From Caulochytrium protostelioides (lineage: Eukaryota > Chytridiomycota > Caulochytriomycetes > Caulochytriales > Caulochytriaceae), in NCBI GenBank assembly GCA_003615045.1, contig ML014169.1, positions 1 through 64,000 of the forward strand: 64,000 nt of DNA. Direction: 5' to 3'. Positions 1 to 14,342 of this stretch are shown piece by piece (the first letter of the stretch is position 1; the number at the start of each line of letters is the position of its first letter). The notes below the pieces were generated by a model that was given only the letters and a program-made list of their open reading frames with translations, was not told the DNA's origin and ran no database searches. The position numbers and the translations under genes were made by a program.

Positions 1-6
1 AGCCGA

Positions 7-35
7 CCATCCATCCATCCCTTTCCATCCATCCC
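7..35. repeat. CCAT/CCATCC microsatellite
   Basis: Short run of CCATCC/CCAT units at the left edge of the window. Similar CCATCC or CCATCCGT runs recur near 40.9, 52.85 and 63.5 kb, always outside the recognisable genes. Bases 1 to 217 hold no gene that I can see. Confidence 0.6.
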
Positions 36-217
36 TGCCGAGTCGCTGGGTTTTTGCCTCTCGAGGTCTTTCCCACACGACTCGGCCTTCCCTCATTATA
101 ATGTATTCCTCTTACTCCCCAGGCCGTACCCTCACTTCGTAGTTAACATCATATCATTCCTGGGTCATCAGCTATCCGGACGGTCGTGCAGGTTTTGCGC
201 GCGACAAAACAAAAATT

Positions 218-290
218 GGGGATGTAGCTCACATGGTAGAGCGCGCGCTTAGCATGCACGAGGCACGGGGATCGATACCCCGCATCTCCT
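218..290 (+). tRNA. tRNA-Ala (anticodon AGC)
   Basis: The sequence folds as a full cloverleaf. The 7-bp acceptor GGGGATG/CATCTCC carries a G3-T70 pair, the classic alanine identity element. The D-arm is GCTC/GAGC. The anticodon loop TTAGCAT gives AGC, which reads GCU and GCC by inosine. The T-arm is CGGGG-ATCGATA-CCCCG; a T-loop beginning ATCGAT is usual for eukaryotic tRNA-Ala(AGC). No intron is present. A T-run at 296-300 just downstream is a good pol III terminator. Two oddities: the anticodon stem has one C-A mismatch (CGCGC against GCACG), and the discriminator base is T, not the usual A. It may be functional or slightly decayed. Confidence 0.9.
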
Positions 291-873
291 CACTCTTTTT
301 CACTCTCCTCCTCGATTGGGGAGGCTTAGGGATGGTGAACCCCTTGAGGCGGAGCATGGGTCAGCCTTCCGACGCTTCTGTCGCACGTCATGCGAGCGGG
401 CAGGCTTGCCGACGTGGCCAGCACGTGGTTGGGTGCGACCCATCATGCGATTATGACCGGCAGAGGGTTCTCGACACTCAAACCAGTGACCGGAGAGCTG
501 GTGACCGTGCAGCATCCGCGATGCGGGGTCCGTGTCGATGCGCTGCAGCGCGACGCGGTCTCTCACCGAGGCCCGCCGCGATCGTCTGCGTCTCGGGTCC
601 TTACCGAGCGGACCGCCGGCTCCACGTCAGGACGTCCCTGCGCCGCCGTCTGCACTGGATCCCTTTGCATATCTGCTCAACTCCGACGCCTGCGCTCGTC
701 CGCTCGTCCGTCCGTGCCGGCGCTTGGGTCCACGTCAGCCGCGGCGCGCGGCCCGATCGCCTCGCCAGTGGCCGCGTTGGGCGTCAAGAGCGCCGCGTCG
801 CGATCGCCGTCCCCGCTGCTGACGCGGTCCCCGGCGCCGGCGCCATCGTCCCGGCCACCAGTGCCCCGTCGCC
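291..873. other. Intergenic / TSC1 upstream region
   Basis: No supportable gene. The T-run at 296-300 is the likely pol III terminator of the tRNA. The rest is GC-rich DNA in which several frames are open by chance. It probably contains the promoter and 5' UTR of the following gene. I see no clear TATA box. Confidence 0.5.
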
Positions 874-3610
874 ATGTCGACGCGCGAGCTCGTGGCACGG
901 CTCCACGCGGCCGTCGTCGCGGCGCTCACCGATCCCGTCGGTGATCCCACCAATGACCGCGTCGGCAGCGGTGTTGCCGTCGGCCCCCATGGTGCCCCGC
1001 CCGCGGTCGGTCGCCCCGCGGCGGTCGTCCCGAGCGGGGGAGGGCCCGCCGGCGTCCTCGCGAGCCAGGGCCACTCACTGCACGGCGCGCCGGCCGCCCT
1101 CGCTGCGGCCGCGGCCGCCACCACGGCCGCATCGACAGCGCGCGCGGCCCCCGGCGTCTCCGACCCCGCCGCCGCCGCCGCCCTGCGAGCCGATCTGGTC
1201 AACGCGGCGCGCACGCATCTCTCGCCCCAGGACCAGCGCTTTCTCGGGATGTATCTGCAGAACCACCGTCCGCCGCCGCCGGCAGCCGCGCCGTCGTCCG
1301 CCGCCGCCGGTCCGACGGACCGCGATGCAGACGGTCAGCCTGGATCCGACCGCCGTGCCTCGGCGCGGGTCCCGTCGCCGCTGTGGTCCGAGAAGCTCCA
1401 CCTCGAGCTCTTCAAGATCTTCTCAAAGCACTTCCATGCGCTCTGGCCCATGACGCTGCCGCCGGACGGCGGGGCGGCGTCCTTGGCGCTGGCCGCGGCC
1501 ACCCCCGCCTCCACCCGCTCCGCCGTGGCGGCGGCGGCCGCGGCGGCAGCGCCGAATGCTGCCACCGCGGCGGGTGGCGCGACCACGGGGATGGGCCCGG
1601 GTGCCGCCATCGGCGGCGCTCGCGCCCCTCGGACCGTCGGCCTGCGGATGGGCCGCTGTGTCGACACGCTACACGGGCTGCCGCCGGCGGCGGTGAGAGC
1701 GCTGGGCGTGTTTCTCGCATGGCTGAGTCTCCTGCAGCCTGCGCTCGACCCCTACTGGACGCAGGCGCTCTGGTGGCCCCGCGTGATTCGGCCTGTGCTG
1801 ATGGTCCGTGCGCACAAGGCGCTGACGCTCATGGGCCGCGCGGCCTTCCTCGCGGTGGTGGCCTGGGACCCGGCGGCGGCGCCAGCGCTATCGGCGGCCG
1901 GCACGGCGGCCGGAAGCGGCCCGGCGCCCGACTCCGCCGCGGCATCCGCGTTTATCCCCGCACGACCGAGCACCGCGGCGGCGGCGGCCTCACCCGCATC
2001 GGCGGCAGCGGCGGCGCTGTCGAAGGACGCGGCCCCTGACGCGGCGGCCGCGACCCTCGCGCGGCCGCGGCCGGTCGACGACCCGCCATCGTTGGCCTTG
2101 TTCCTGGATGACCTGCTGCGCGAGGCGATCGCGCTGCATCACGATCAGATGGAGGCGGGCGCGCTGGAGCAGAGCGCGGCGGCCGCCGCGCAGGCGGCCG
2201 CCGCAACGGACGAGGTCTGGCCGGGCGCCGATCATCCAGCCACCACGGCCGATGGCGCTGCGGATGACGTCGTGGCGCATGGGGTGGACGAGGGCGTCCG
2301 GCTGCAGAGCGAGCTGCTCAGCGCGCTGGGGCACTGGGCGTCGTGGCGGCCGCACGCCTTCTGCGGTGCGGTCAATGCGTTCGGCATGGCGAAGCGGGAC
2401 CGCGGCAGCGCGCTGTCGCTGCTGCAGACGGTGCTCGCGGTGCATCCAAACGTCGCCGCCGCGATCATGGAGACGCCGCTGTGGGTCACGGTCGTGAGCG
2501 CGCTGCGCGCCGATACCCATCCGGGGATTGTGGTGGCCTGCCTGCATCTGTACGAGCTGGCCGTGCTCAGCCACGTGGCACGCTTCGCGGCCAAGCATCT
2601 CGACGAAGCCCTGCTGATGTTTGTGCGGCTGCTGCTTTGGGAACAGCGCGTCCTCCCGCGCATCGCTGCGGCCCATGGTCCGCGGGGCGGCCCGTCACAG
2701 CGCCACCCACGACCACCCCTGCCCTTGCTGCCGGACGGTACCCACGCGAGCCCGTCGTCGTGTGATGTGGGGCCCGACGCGACGCCGGCCGAGACGCTCG
2801 CCGAGCCGCCGGCCGAGCCGCCGGCCGAGCTGATAGCTGAGCCCACGACCGCGTTGATGGCGCGCGACGTCAGCCGCGCGATCACGCGCTTTGGCCGCAT
2901 GCTGTACACGGTGTGCCCGGTCCACCTGGTGGCGTTCATGCAGCGCCACGGGCCGGCGCGCGCCGTGGGTTGTCCGACGCCCCGGGGCCCCGACCGCGAC
3001 GCCGCCGCGGTCTTGTCGTCGCCCTCGTCGGCGTCGCTCAAGCTGACGCCGATTCCCGAGCGCTTTGCCATCGCGGAAGACCCCTACGAGGCGCTGCCCG
3101 CGCCCCCGCTGAGTGACCGGGAGGCCGCGGCTCGCGCCGTGGCGCGTTACCACGCAATTCTGGCCGACCTGCCCTTCCAGACGGCGCTGCTGCACGCGTC
3201 ACCCGAAGACGAGCGGCTCGACCTGATGGCTGCGGCGCGGCCGCTGGCCGAATGGGCGGCCCGCGTCATGCACATCGATCACTCGGGGTCTCTCCTGGAC
3301 GCCGACCTCGGCGCCGCCGTGGAGGCCGACGCCGGCATGGGCGACGGCGCCCTCGGGCTCCCGCCTGCCCGCGCAGGCAGCGGCCTTGCCGCGCCCCTGC
3401 GCCGCGGCCCCCACCCTCGGCTGCCCCGGCGTCGCTTCACTCACCGCGGGGCCGGGTCGGTGTCGGGGTCCGCACCGGGATCCTGCATCGCCGTCGCCGC
3501 GGCCGTCATGGACGATCGCGGTATCGATGCCGATGGTCCGGCCGATGCCGATGGTCCGGCCGATGCCGATCGCCCGGCCGAAGCCGATCGCCCGGCCGAT
3601 GCCGATCGCC

Positions 3611-3641
<31 letters not shown>

Positions 3642-4911
3642 AGCCGAAGCCGAAGCCGAAGCCGAAGCCGAAGCCGAAGCCGAAGCCGAAGCCGAAGCGG
3701 AGGCCGAGGCCGAAGCCGAAGCCGAAGCCGAAGCCGAAGCGGAGGCCGAGGTCGAAGCCGCGGGGGCGACTCCGCTGGTGGCGTCGCGCTCGGCTGCCGG
3801 GGCCACGACGTCGCCGCCGCCGTCGTCGCCGAGGCCGAGCACCGCGACCTTGCTGTCGCGCCGCGCAACACTCTCGTCGTCGCGGCTCGACCGGCGCGCG
3901 AGCGTGCGCAGCGTGCGCGCGGCCACCACAGCCGCAACGGCGGCGTTCCCGTTATCGTCGCCCTGGGCCGCGGACGCGTCGGCGTTTCTCGCGGATGCGC
4001 TGCGGCGCGAGCAAAGCTGGCGCAGCACGCTGCTCGAAGCGCTGCGCCTCGCGTGGGCGCGGGACCACCACGCGCGCGCGGTGGCGAGCCAGGTGGCGGC
4101 GCTGACGGCCGCGCAGGCGCTGCACGCGCACGACGTCGGCCTCCTGCAGAGCGCGCTGGCGCGGGCAGCGCGGGAGGCGGCGCAGCTGCGGCGCGAGGGC
4201 GCCGCCGGCACGGCGCTGGCGCGGACGCTGACCGAGCAGCGGCGCGACCTGCAGGCCGAGAAGGCGCAGCTCGTCTCGAGCCTGCGCGCCGTGCAGCGCC
4301 ATCTCGCCGAGGAGACGGCGCACGTGCACGTGATGGAGGCGCGCGTGTTCGCGCTCCAGAACGCGATGGACGCCATGCAGCCCGAGCTCGATCGCGCGCG
4401 TGCGCTGCAGGGCAGCCACGCGCAGCTCTGCCAGGACCTCGTCCACTTCCAGGCCCTCGAGCGACGCTGCGAGGCCCTCGAGGTCGCTCTCCGCGATGCT
4501 CGCGAGGAGACCGAGCGCTACCGCTGGCTGCATGCCGAGCAGAGCCGCGAGGCGCAGCGCTGGCGCGACCGCGGCACCGCGTCGATGGAAACGCTGCGGC
4601 GCCGTCCCCCGCCGCCGCCCGCCACCGCGACGAGCACAACCTCGACCTCGACCGCCGCAGCGGCACCGCCGCCGGACTCGGCGTCCATGGGCCACCCGGC
4701 GTCGGCGTTCTCGTCGCCGCAGGGGATCGCGGGCTCCCCGGCGGTCGCATCGACGGGCGCCGTGGCGCCGTCCGACCCGCCGACGCTGCTGCGGCTGCGC
4801 CAGCAGTACGAAGAGTACCTCCGAGTCACGGAAGACAAGTACACCTCCCTGCGCAAGATCAATGCGCGGCTCGAGAAGCGCATTCTGGAGCTGACAGCCC
4901 ACGGGGCTTAG
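874..4911 (+). CDS. TSC1: Hamartin (TSC1) homologue
   Basis: An uninterrupted 1345-codon ORF. The architecture is that of hamartin. A helical N-terminal part includes a segment near residues 480-590 (ELLSALGHWASW, then a run of helices). A conserved block near residue 673 (FGRMLYTVCPVHLVAFM) corresponds to the hamartin 'YPCNFVSFLR' region and is followed by a DPYEALP-like motif. A disordered linker follows, then a long coiled coil from about 1038 to the end, finishing with an LRKINARLEKRILEL segment like the hamartin C-terminus. With tuberin (TSC2), hamartin scaffolds the GAP complex that switches off Rheb and TORC1 at lysosome or vacuole membranes; TSC2 is not in this window. The linker carries a GCCGAA repeat encoding Glu-Ala. 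Start chosen at the first ATG in frame, before an N-terminus with hamartin-like character. The family call rests on motif recognition, not on an alignment. Confidence 0.82.
3613..3752 (+). repeat. GCCGAA hexanucleotide repeat coding (Glu-Ala)n
   Basis: About 23 near-perfect GCCGAA units, with a few GCGGAG interruptions, inside the hamartin linker at about residues 914-960. It is preceded from 3525 by imperfect 12-mers encoding Asp-Gly/Arg-Pro-Ala. The repeat stays in frame, so length changes alter only linker length. Confidence 0.95.
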
Positions 4912-4989
4912 CCCCACACGGGCCGGGGCGGTACCGGCCGCTTCTGACATATCAATGGAGAATCCATTCCATTTGATTCGTCAGCAGTC

Positions 4990-5048
4990 AGAGAGAGAGA
5001 GAGAGCGAGCGAGAGGGTGTAGAAAGAGATGAGAGAGCGCGAGAGAAA
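4990..5048. repeat. GA-rich microsatellite between convergent genes
   Basis: (GA)n with GC interruptions in the 194-bp gap between the stops of hamartin and WDR75. It lies in the 3' flank of both genes and holds no gene. Confidence 0.85.
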
Positions 5049-5105
5049 TAAAAAGGGAGGGCCATGGAGAGCGGGAGGAGGACCCAGAGTGACGGAGGGA
5101 CGTAC

Positions 5106-8100
5106 TCAGCAGAGCAGCGCGGCGAGTCGCTCGCGCACGGCGGGGCTGAGTCGCATGCTCAGCGCTGTCTCGCCGTGGGCGCGCCGCGCGGCGGCGTCCA
5201 CAGCGTCGCGCGCCATATCGCTGTAGACCGCCTCGGGCTGCGCCCCACGCGACGGGTTGCCGATCGTGTACGCACGGACCAGCGCGTCCGTACCGTCTGC
5301 CCCGCCGTTTGCAGTGGGGGCGGCGGCCTCGGCGGCGGCGGCGGCGGCCTGGGCGGCCTGCGTCTGCAGCATGACCTGGAGAAGCAGTGACGGCGCCGGG
5401 AGCATGTAGGCGGGGCCTTGGAGGAAGGCGAGCTCGGCGTGGGCGGCGTCACGGGTGAGCGCAGGCGCGGCCGGCAGGTTGGCGGCGGCGGCCTCAGCGA
5501 CGTCGCCGGCGGCGGGTGTCGTCGTGTCGGTTTCTCCAGTGACGCTGACGGCGCGGGCGAGGATCGCGAGGCCTGTCGACGCGACGGCCGGGCCGGCCAC
5601 CACCGGCGGCGCCACGGGCACCGACTCGAAGGAGGCGGTGTCGGCGCGGTGCGCGGCGGTGAGCAGGGCGACGTCCTTGTGGCGGTTGACAAGGAGCAGG
5701 GGCGGGTGCCCTGCAGCGGCCTGTATCTGGCGGAGCGCCGGCTGGAGGGCCGTCGGCGCGGCGGCAGGCGCCATCCAGTAGCCGTGGTAGTAGCGGCCCG
5801 GCAGGCGGTAGACGGCGAGCGGGACGCCGAGGTGCGGCGACAGCACGTACAGGTTGGTCGCACCGCCGCGGGACGCGCCGCTGGCCTCGGTGACACTGAT
5901 CACGGCGAGCGTCCCGGCGGCGTCGGCGTCGGCGGCGTCCGGCAGCACGAGGTGCGTCACGGCGAGGGCGTGGTGCCAGACAACGGCGAGGCGCTGCAGG
6001 TCCCACAGTGCGATGCCGCGCGCGCTGCTGGCGACAAGGAAGGGGGTGTGGGGCAGGAAGCCCATCTGGGAGACGCTCCACACGGTGTCCTCGGCGCGGG
6101 CGGCGGACGCGTTAGGCATGCGGAGCACGTGGAGCAGCCGGTGGCCGCGGGCGTCCCACAGCGTGACGGCGTCGCCGAACGCGATGGCGAGCAGCGTGCG
6201 GTCGCCCGAAAGCGCCATCGCCGTCGCGGCGCGCTTCTGGTAGCCCGTCGTCTGCGCGCACCGCCAGAAAATGTCCGTCTTGGAGGCGTCGTCGTTCGTG
6301 GACGGGTGGACCAGCGTTTCGCACTGCCAGAATTTGACCGTGCCGTCTGCGGCGCTCGTGACAGCGCGCTCAGCGTCCAGGAAATGGAGGCCCGTAATGC
6401 GCGCATGGCGGCCCGACACGACGGCGCCGTGCGGCTGGAGGATCTTGGTATTCTGCGTCCATGGCGACGACGACGACGCCGACGCCGACGCCGATGCCGG
6501 CGATGCAGCCGTCTCGCGGCTCCAGAACTTGAGATGCGTGCGCTCGGTGGCTTGGGTGCGGTCGGCAGCAGTCGCGCCGAAACGGATATGGTCGACGGTC
6601 GCCATCCATGCGCCGTCGGGGCTCCATGCCACATGGTCGATGTGGGGCTGCGGGACCGCGGCGTCGGTCTGGTGGGCCGCGGTGACCTGGGTGGCGGGCG
6701 CGACCACGACCGGGTCGAGCGGAGTTTTGTCGAAGACGTCCATGAACTGCAGCGTCCCCGGGACGCCCTCCGTGGCCCAGACGCCGCGGTGGGCGCGCAG
6801 GCTGCCGTGCTGCACCGTCGCGGGCACGGGGTGCATGCGGTCGTGAGTGTCGTGGCCCTGCTGGAAGCCGAGCGTCAGCGGCACATGGGAAAAGTCGGCC
6901 GTCTTGACGAGATGGACTGCGCTGTCGGCATGGATGAGGGCGATCATCGTGTGCTGCGGTGAAGCGCCCATCCCGAAAAGGGCGCTCGTGCCGAGGCGCG
7001 GCATAAAGCGCTTCGCGTGAGTCTCGATGTTCCAGACGACGAGCGTCGCCTCGTGGCCGCCGGAGTGCAGGTACGGGCCACCGGGACTGAACTGGAGACT
7101 TGTGACGGCCTGGGCGTGCCAGTGCAGGCGCGTGGACGGCACGGCGGACTTGGCGTCAGAGGTAAAGAAACGGCCTTCAAAGCAGGACATCAGGTCGATG
7201 TGGCCATCTTCGAAACCGGCGGCCAGGCACGCCAGGGTATCGTGGGTGGTCAACGCCGTCAGCCGCTTCGGCGTCCAGAACATACGGCGGGCCTGCACGG
7301 TAACCACCGCCGAAGCGGTGTCCGGCGCCGCATCGCTCGCGCTGCTGTTCGTGGCGGTGGCGGTGCTGCCCTGGCCGAGCAGCAGGACCTCGCAGCCTGT
7401 AGGGTGGCCGGCGACGAGGAAGTCGCCGCCGGCGCTGACCGCGAACGCGACCTCGGCCGCGACGTGCGTCAGATAGGTGAGCTGGCCCGACTGGAGGTCC
7501 ATGCGGTAGACTGGCGAGAGGGCGCCGAGCGAGCGGGCTTCGGCATCGCCCGTGACCACGTCGCGCTGGAGTTGGTCGGCGATGGCGGCGGCGGGAGCTT
7601 CGGACTCGAGCACGACGAACACGAACTGGCCGTCCAGGTGGTCCGGGACGACCCAGCGCACGGGGCGGGCGATGTCCCACTCGCGGCGCACGGCGCCTTC
7701 CTCGTAGTCCCACATGCGGAACACGCCGTTCTGTGCACACGTCCACAGCTCGTACCGGCGGCGCGCATCGATGTGCATCGCGACGATCGGGGACACGCGG
7801 TCGGCGGCGCCGAGCTCGGGCGCCAGCGTGCGCACGACCTGCTGCGTCGGCGCGCTCACGACCTTGACGGTTGCGCCGACCGCAAAGCAGACGAGCTCGT
7901 CGGTGTGGTTAAAGAGAGGCGCGACCGGCGCCACACGGCTCGTGAGGAATGGGTGCAGCTGCGGCACCACGGCGCGCGGCGCGGCGTCCTGCAGATCGGC
8001 GGCGTCCAGCGCCCACGGCGTGGCCGTGTCCTCCGCCTCGGCGGCGGCGGGCGCGGGACCGAAGTGGAAGCCCATGGCGGTCGGCAATTCGTCCACCGAC

Positions 8101-8879
8101 CAGTCCTGGAACGGGTCACTGACCACCGCCCGCGCGGCCGTCGGCGCCGCGGCGACTGGCTCGGCGTCGTCGACGAGCATCGTCTCGTCGCTGTCGGGGA
8201 CACTCTCGTCCACGGGGACAGCAGCCGCGTCGATCGCCATGGTGGTTGCGAGACCGAGCTCGATCTCGGGTTTGGTAGCGGCCGCTTCGGGCGTGGACGC
8301 CGGCGTCGAGGCGGCGACGCCGTCCGCCGCCGCCACCGAAGACAATGCCGCAGCCGCAGCCGCAGCCGCCGCGGTCGGCGTGGCCATCGTCGCGCCGAGT
8401 TCGCGCGAGGGCGTCGCGGTGGGCGTCGGCAGGTCGCTCAGCACGGAGTTGGGGGTGCTGCTCAGCGGGTGCGACGGGCTCGTCGGCCGCGCGTCGCGTT
8501 TTACGGGTGACGGGTGACTCAACGGCGGCTCGCGGCGCGCATCGGCGACGGCGGGGGCCGGGGCGGCAAGGGCGGGGAGAGCGTCCGAAGTCGCCGCGGA
8601 AGCGGCGGGTTTGGATGGCGTCGTGTGCTGCGGGCTCTTGGTGCGCGCCGCCTTATTCGACGACGACGACGACGACGACGACGTGCTACGCGCCGCACCG
8701 GTCTTCACCGGGGTGGAGGCAAGCGTGTCCTTCTTGGCCGAAGCCGGTGAAGGCGATGCACCCTTGCTGGCCTTGCGGACGGATTTGGGCGTCGAGCCCG
8801 AGCGGGCCGGCGACGGCGTGGACGACGTCCCAGACGCACCAGCGGCAGCGGCGGCCTTGGTCGGCGTAGCCGAGACCAT
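5106..8879 (-). CDS. WDR75: WDR75/Utp17 (Nan1)-like U3 snoRNP WD40 protein
   Basis: Large WD-repeat protein of 1257 residues from the ATG at 8879; the frame is open to an earlier ATG at 8921. The first 280 residues are Ala/Ser/Thr-rich and disordered. Tandem WD40 propellers then run from about residue 280 to 1000. The segment LHWHAQAVTSLQFSPGG, followed by HSGGHEATLVVWNIET and FMPRLG, closely resembles WDR75. So does the block around FWRCAQTTGYQKRAATAMAL with the later YRLPGRYYHGYW. WDR75 belongs to the t-UTP subcomplex of the small-subunit processome in the nucleolus, where it supports pre-rRNA transcription and early pre-18S processing. It converges on hamartin and is divergently paired with HRD3. 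The stop is TGA. WD proteins can be confused with paralogues, but the order of motifs favours WDR75. Confidence 0.78.
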   Translation of the reverse strand: MVSATPTKAAAAAGASGTSSTPSPARSGSTPKSVRKASKGASPSPASAKKDTLASTPVKTGAARSTSSSSSSSSNKAARTKSPQHTTPSKPAASAATSDALPALAAPAPAVADARREPPLSHPSPVKRDARPTSPSHPLSSTPNSVLSDLPTPTATPSRELGATMATPTAAAAAAAAALSSVAAADGVAASTPASTPEAAATKPEIELGLATTMAIDAAAVPVDESVPDSDETMLVDDAEPVAAAPTAARAVVSDPFQDWSVDELPTAMGFHFGPAPAAAEAEDTATPWALDAADLQDAAPRAVVPQLHPFLTSRVAPVAPLFNHTDELVCFAVGATVKVVSAPTQQVVRTLAPELGAADRVSPIVAMHIDARRRYELWTCAQNGVFRMWDYEEGAVRREWDIARPVRWVVPDHLDGQFVFVVLESEAPAAAIADQLQRDVVTGDAEARSLGALSPVYRMDLQSGQLTYLTHVAAEVAFAVSAGGDFLVAGHPTGCEVLLLGQGSTATATNSSASDAAPDTASAVVTVQARRMFWTPKRLTALTTHDTLACLAAGFEDGHIDLMSCFEGRFFTSDAKSAVPSTRLHWHAQAVTSLQFSPGGPYLHSGGHEATLVVWNIETHAKRFMPRLGTSALFGMGASPQHTMIALIHADSAVHLVKTADFSHVPLTLGFQQGHDTHDRMHPVPATVQHGSLRAHRGVWATEGVPGTLQFMDVFDKTPLDPVVVAPATQVTAAHQTDAAVPQPHIDHVAWSPDGAWMATVDHIRFGATAADRTQATERTHLKFWSRETAASPASASASASSSSPWTQNTKILQPHGAVVSGRHARITGLHFLDAERAVTSAADGTVKFWQCETLVHPSTNDDASKTDIFWRCAQTTGYQKRAATAMALSGDRTLLAIAFGDAVTLWDARGHRLLHVLRMPNASAARAEDTVWSVSQMGFLPHTPFLVASSARGIALWDLQRLAVVWHHALAVTHLVLPDAADADAAGTLAVISVTEASGASRGGATNLYVLSPHLGVPLAVYRLPGRYYHGYWMAPAAAPTALQPALRQIQAAAGHPPLLLVNRHKDVALLTAAHRADTASFESVPVAPPVVAGPAVASTGLAILARAVSVTGETDTTTPAAGDVAEAAAANLPAAPALTRDAAHAELAFLQGPAYMLPAPSLLLQVMLQTQAAQAAAAAAEAAAPTANGGADGTDALVRAYTIGNPSRGAQPEAVYSDMARDAVDAAARRAHGETALSMRLSPAVRERLAALLC

Positions 8880-10341
8880 GACGACGGGCACCGGGAGCGG
8901 GAGCCAACAATGGCAGGTCACACAGCGGCTACGAGCGGCGGCGTGAGCGGGGTCGCAGTCAGACCCGACGCAGACCGAGCGCGACTATCGCAGCAGCGAC
9001 GGCAGCGGCAGCGGCGGAGAAGCGAGCCGAGCCGCTCGGATGCAATCACGCGGCACTCGATACCACCGGGAGCAACCGTGGGGGACGGCGATGGCGGGAC
9101 GAGACGGGACGGCCGCAGCGGCGTCAGGCAGCGGGCGCCGTTCGCAGGAAACGAGGTCCGAGCGGTGTCGCGGGCGTCGGCGTGCCGGAGGCAATGAACG
9201 CTGGTTGCCGATGAGCGTCACGGGGCGATAGCGGTAGCGATGCGTCGTATTTCGGTGGGCCTCTCGCGTCAGGTCCGTAGCCACACCCGTGGATACCGAG
9301 CGTCGAGGTCGTCTGAGGTCTTCAAACACACCATCAACCAAAAAAAAGAAAAGGAGGTCGGGAGGTCGGGAGGACGGGGGGTCGGGGGGGTCGGGAGGCC
9401 GCAGGGTGCCGTCGTAAGCCAGGGGGCAGGACAGACTCGCCAGGCAAGGAGGGCTTTGCGTTATGCCCGGCGCGATGGGTCCTTTGCCGTGAACAACGCT
9501 TCGTCGAAGCGGATGCCGAGCTCCGGTCACCCGCACCAGAGCGCATGGATCTTACGGCGGAGCACGCCGTACGGGATAGGCGGCGGCCGCCGCCGCCGCC
9601 GCCGGTCCTAGCGAGCGAAGCTCCGCGAGCGGCATCGCCGTGGGCGACGTCGTGGCGGCGATGCGCCGACGTCCACGGCTACCGCCACGGCCGTGGCAGC
9701 GCCGGCGAGCCTCGGCCGGTGCTTCTCACTCCCTCGACGCACCCCGCCGGAGCGGAGTTTCCGCCCGAATGGCGGCGGCCGCGTCAAGCACCGGTGCGCC
9801 GCCGCGCGCAGGCGGAGCCCCCTCTTCCCTCATGGCGGCGAGCGCCTCGCTAAGCCACAGGCCGTCTGAGCCACGCGGCTTTTGCGCCATACGATGGCTG
9901 CGCCACGAGCTCACGCGTCGGCGTGGGAACGCTGCGGGCCGCCGCGACACCGGCAGGACCGGCACGCGGCGCGCATGCGGACGAGCGGCAGCCGCGCGTG
10001 CCTGCGCGGTGCCTGCGCATGGGCCGCAGCGTGCTGCGCGGTGATCAGCCGGCCTTCGGGACGGCCGTCGATCGCTCGGCGATCACGCGGGTCGGTCGGG
10101 TCGTCGTGCGTCGATGATGAACGCTCGGCGGCGGCGGCGATCTCCGGGACGCGCGTCGCGTGCCGCACCCGCCCGCCCGCCGCTGTCGCGTCAACCCTCG
10201 CCGCACGCTTGCTCTGCCAGCGTAATACCACGCATCGCGGATCGGAGACCGTTTCTCAGGATACCGCCGATCACGCATCAGCTCCAGCCAGCGCGTTCCC
10301 CGGCTCTCCCGCCCGCGCGCGACGCGTTGCCGACGGCTGGC
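8880..10341. other. Divergent intergenic region (WDR75 / HRD3)
   Basis: About 1.46 kb between divergent genes. It holds the promoters of both but no gene I can support. The frames open here, including an upstream extension of the HRD3 frame from 10114, are Arg/Ala/Pro-rich and look like GC-bias artefacts. An A-rich patch lies near 9340-9357, and short GGC/CCG runs lie near 9590. Confidence 0.5.

Positions 10342-14342
<4,001 letters not shown>

Noticed and set aside
233-1453. 406-codon + frame overlapping the tRNA and the TSC1 start
   Set aside because: It begins inside the tRNA, is Arg/Ser-rich without motifs, and conflicts with the hamartin frame.
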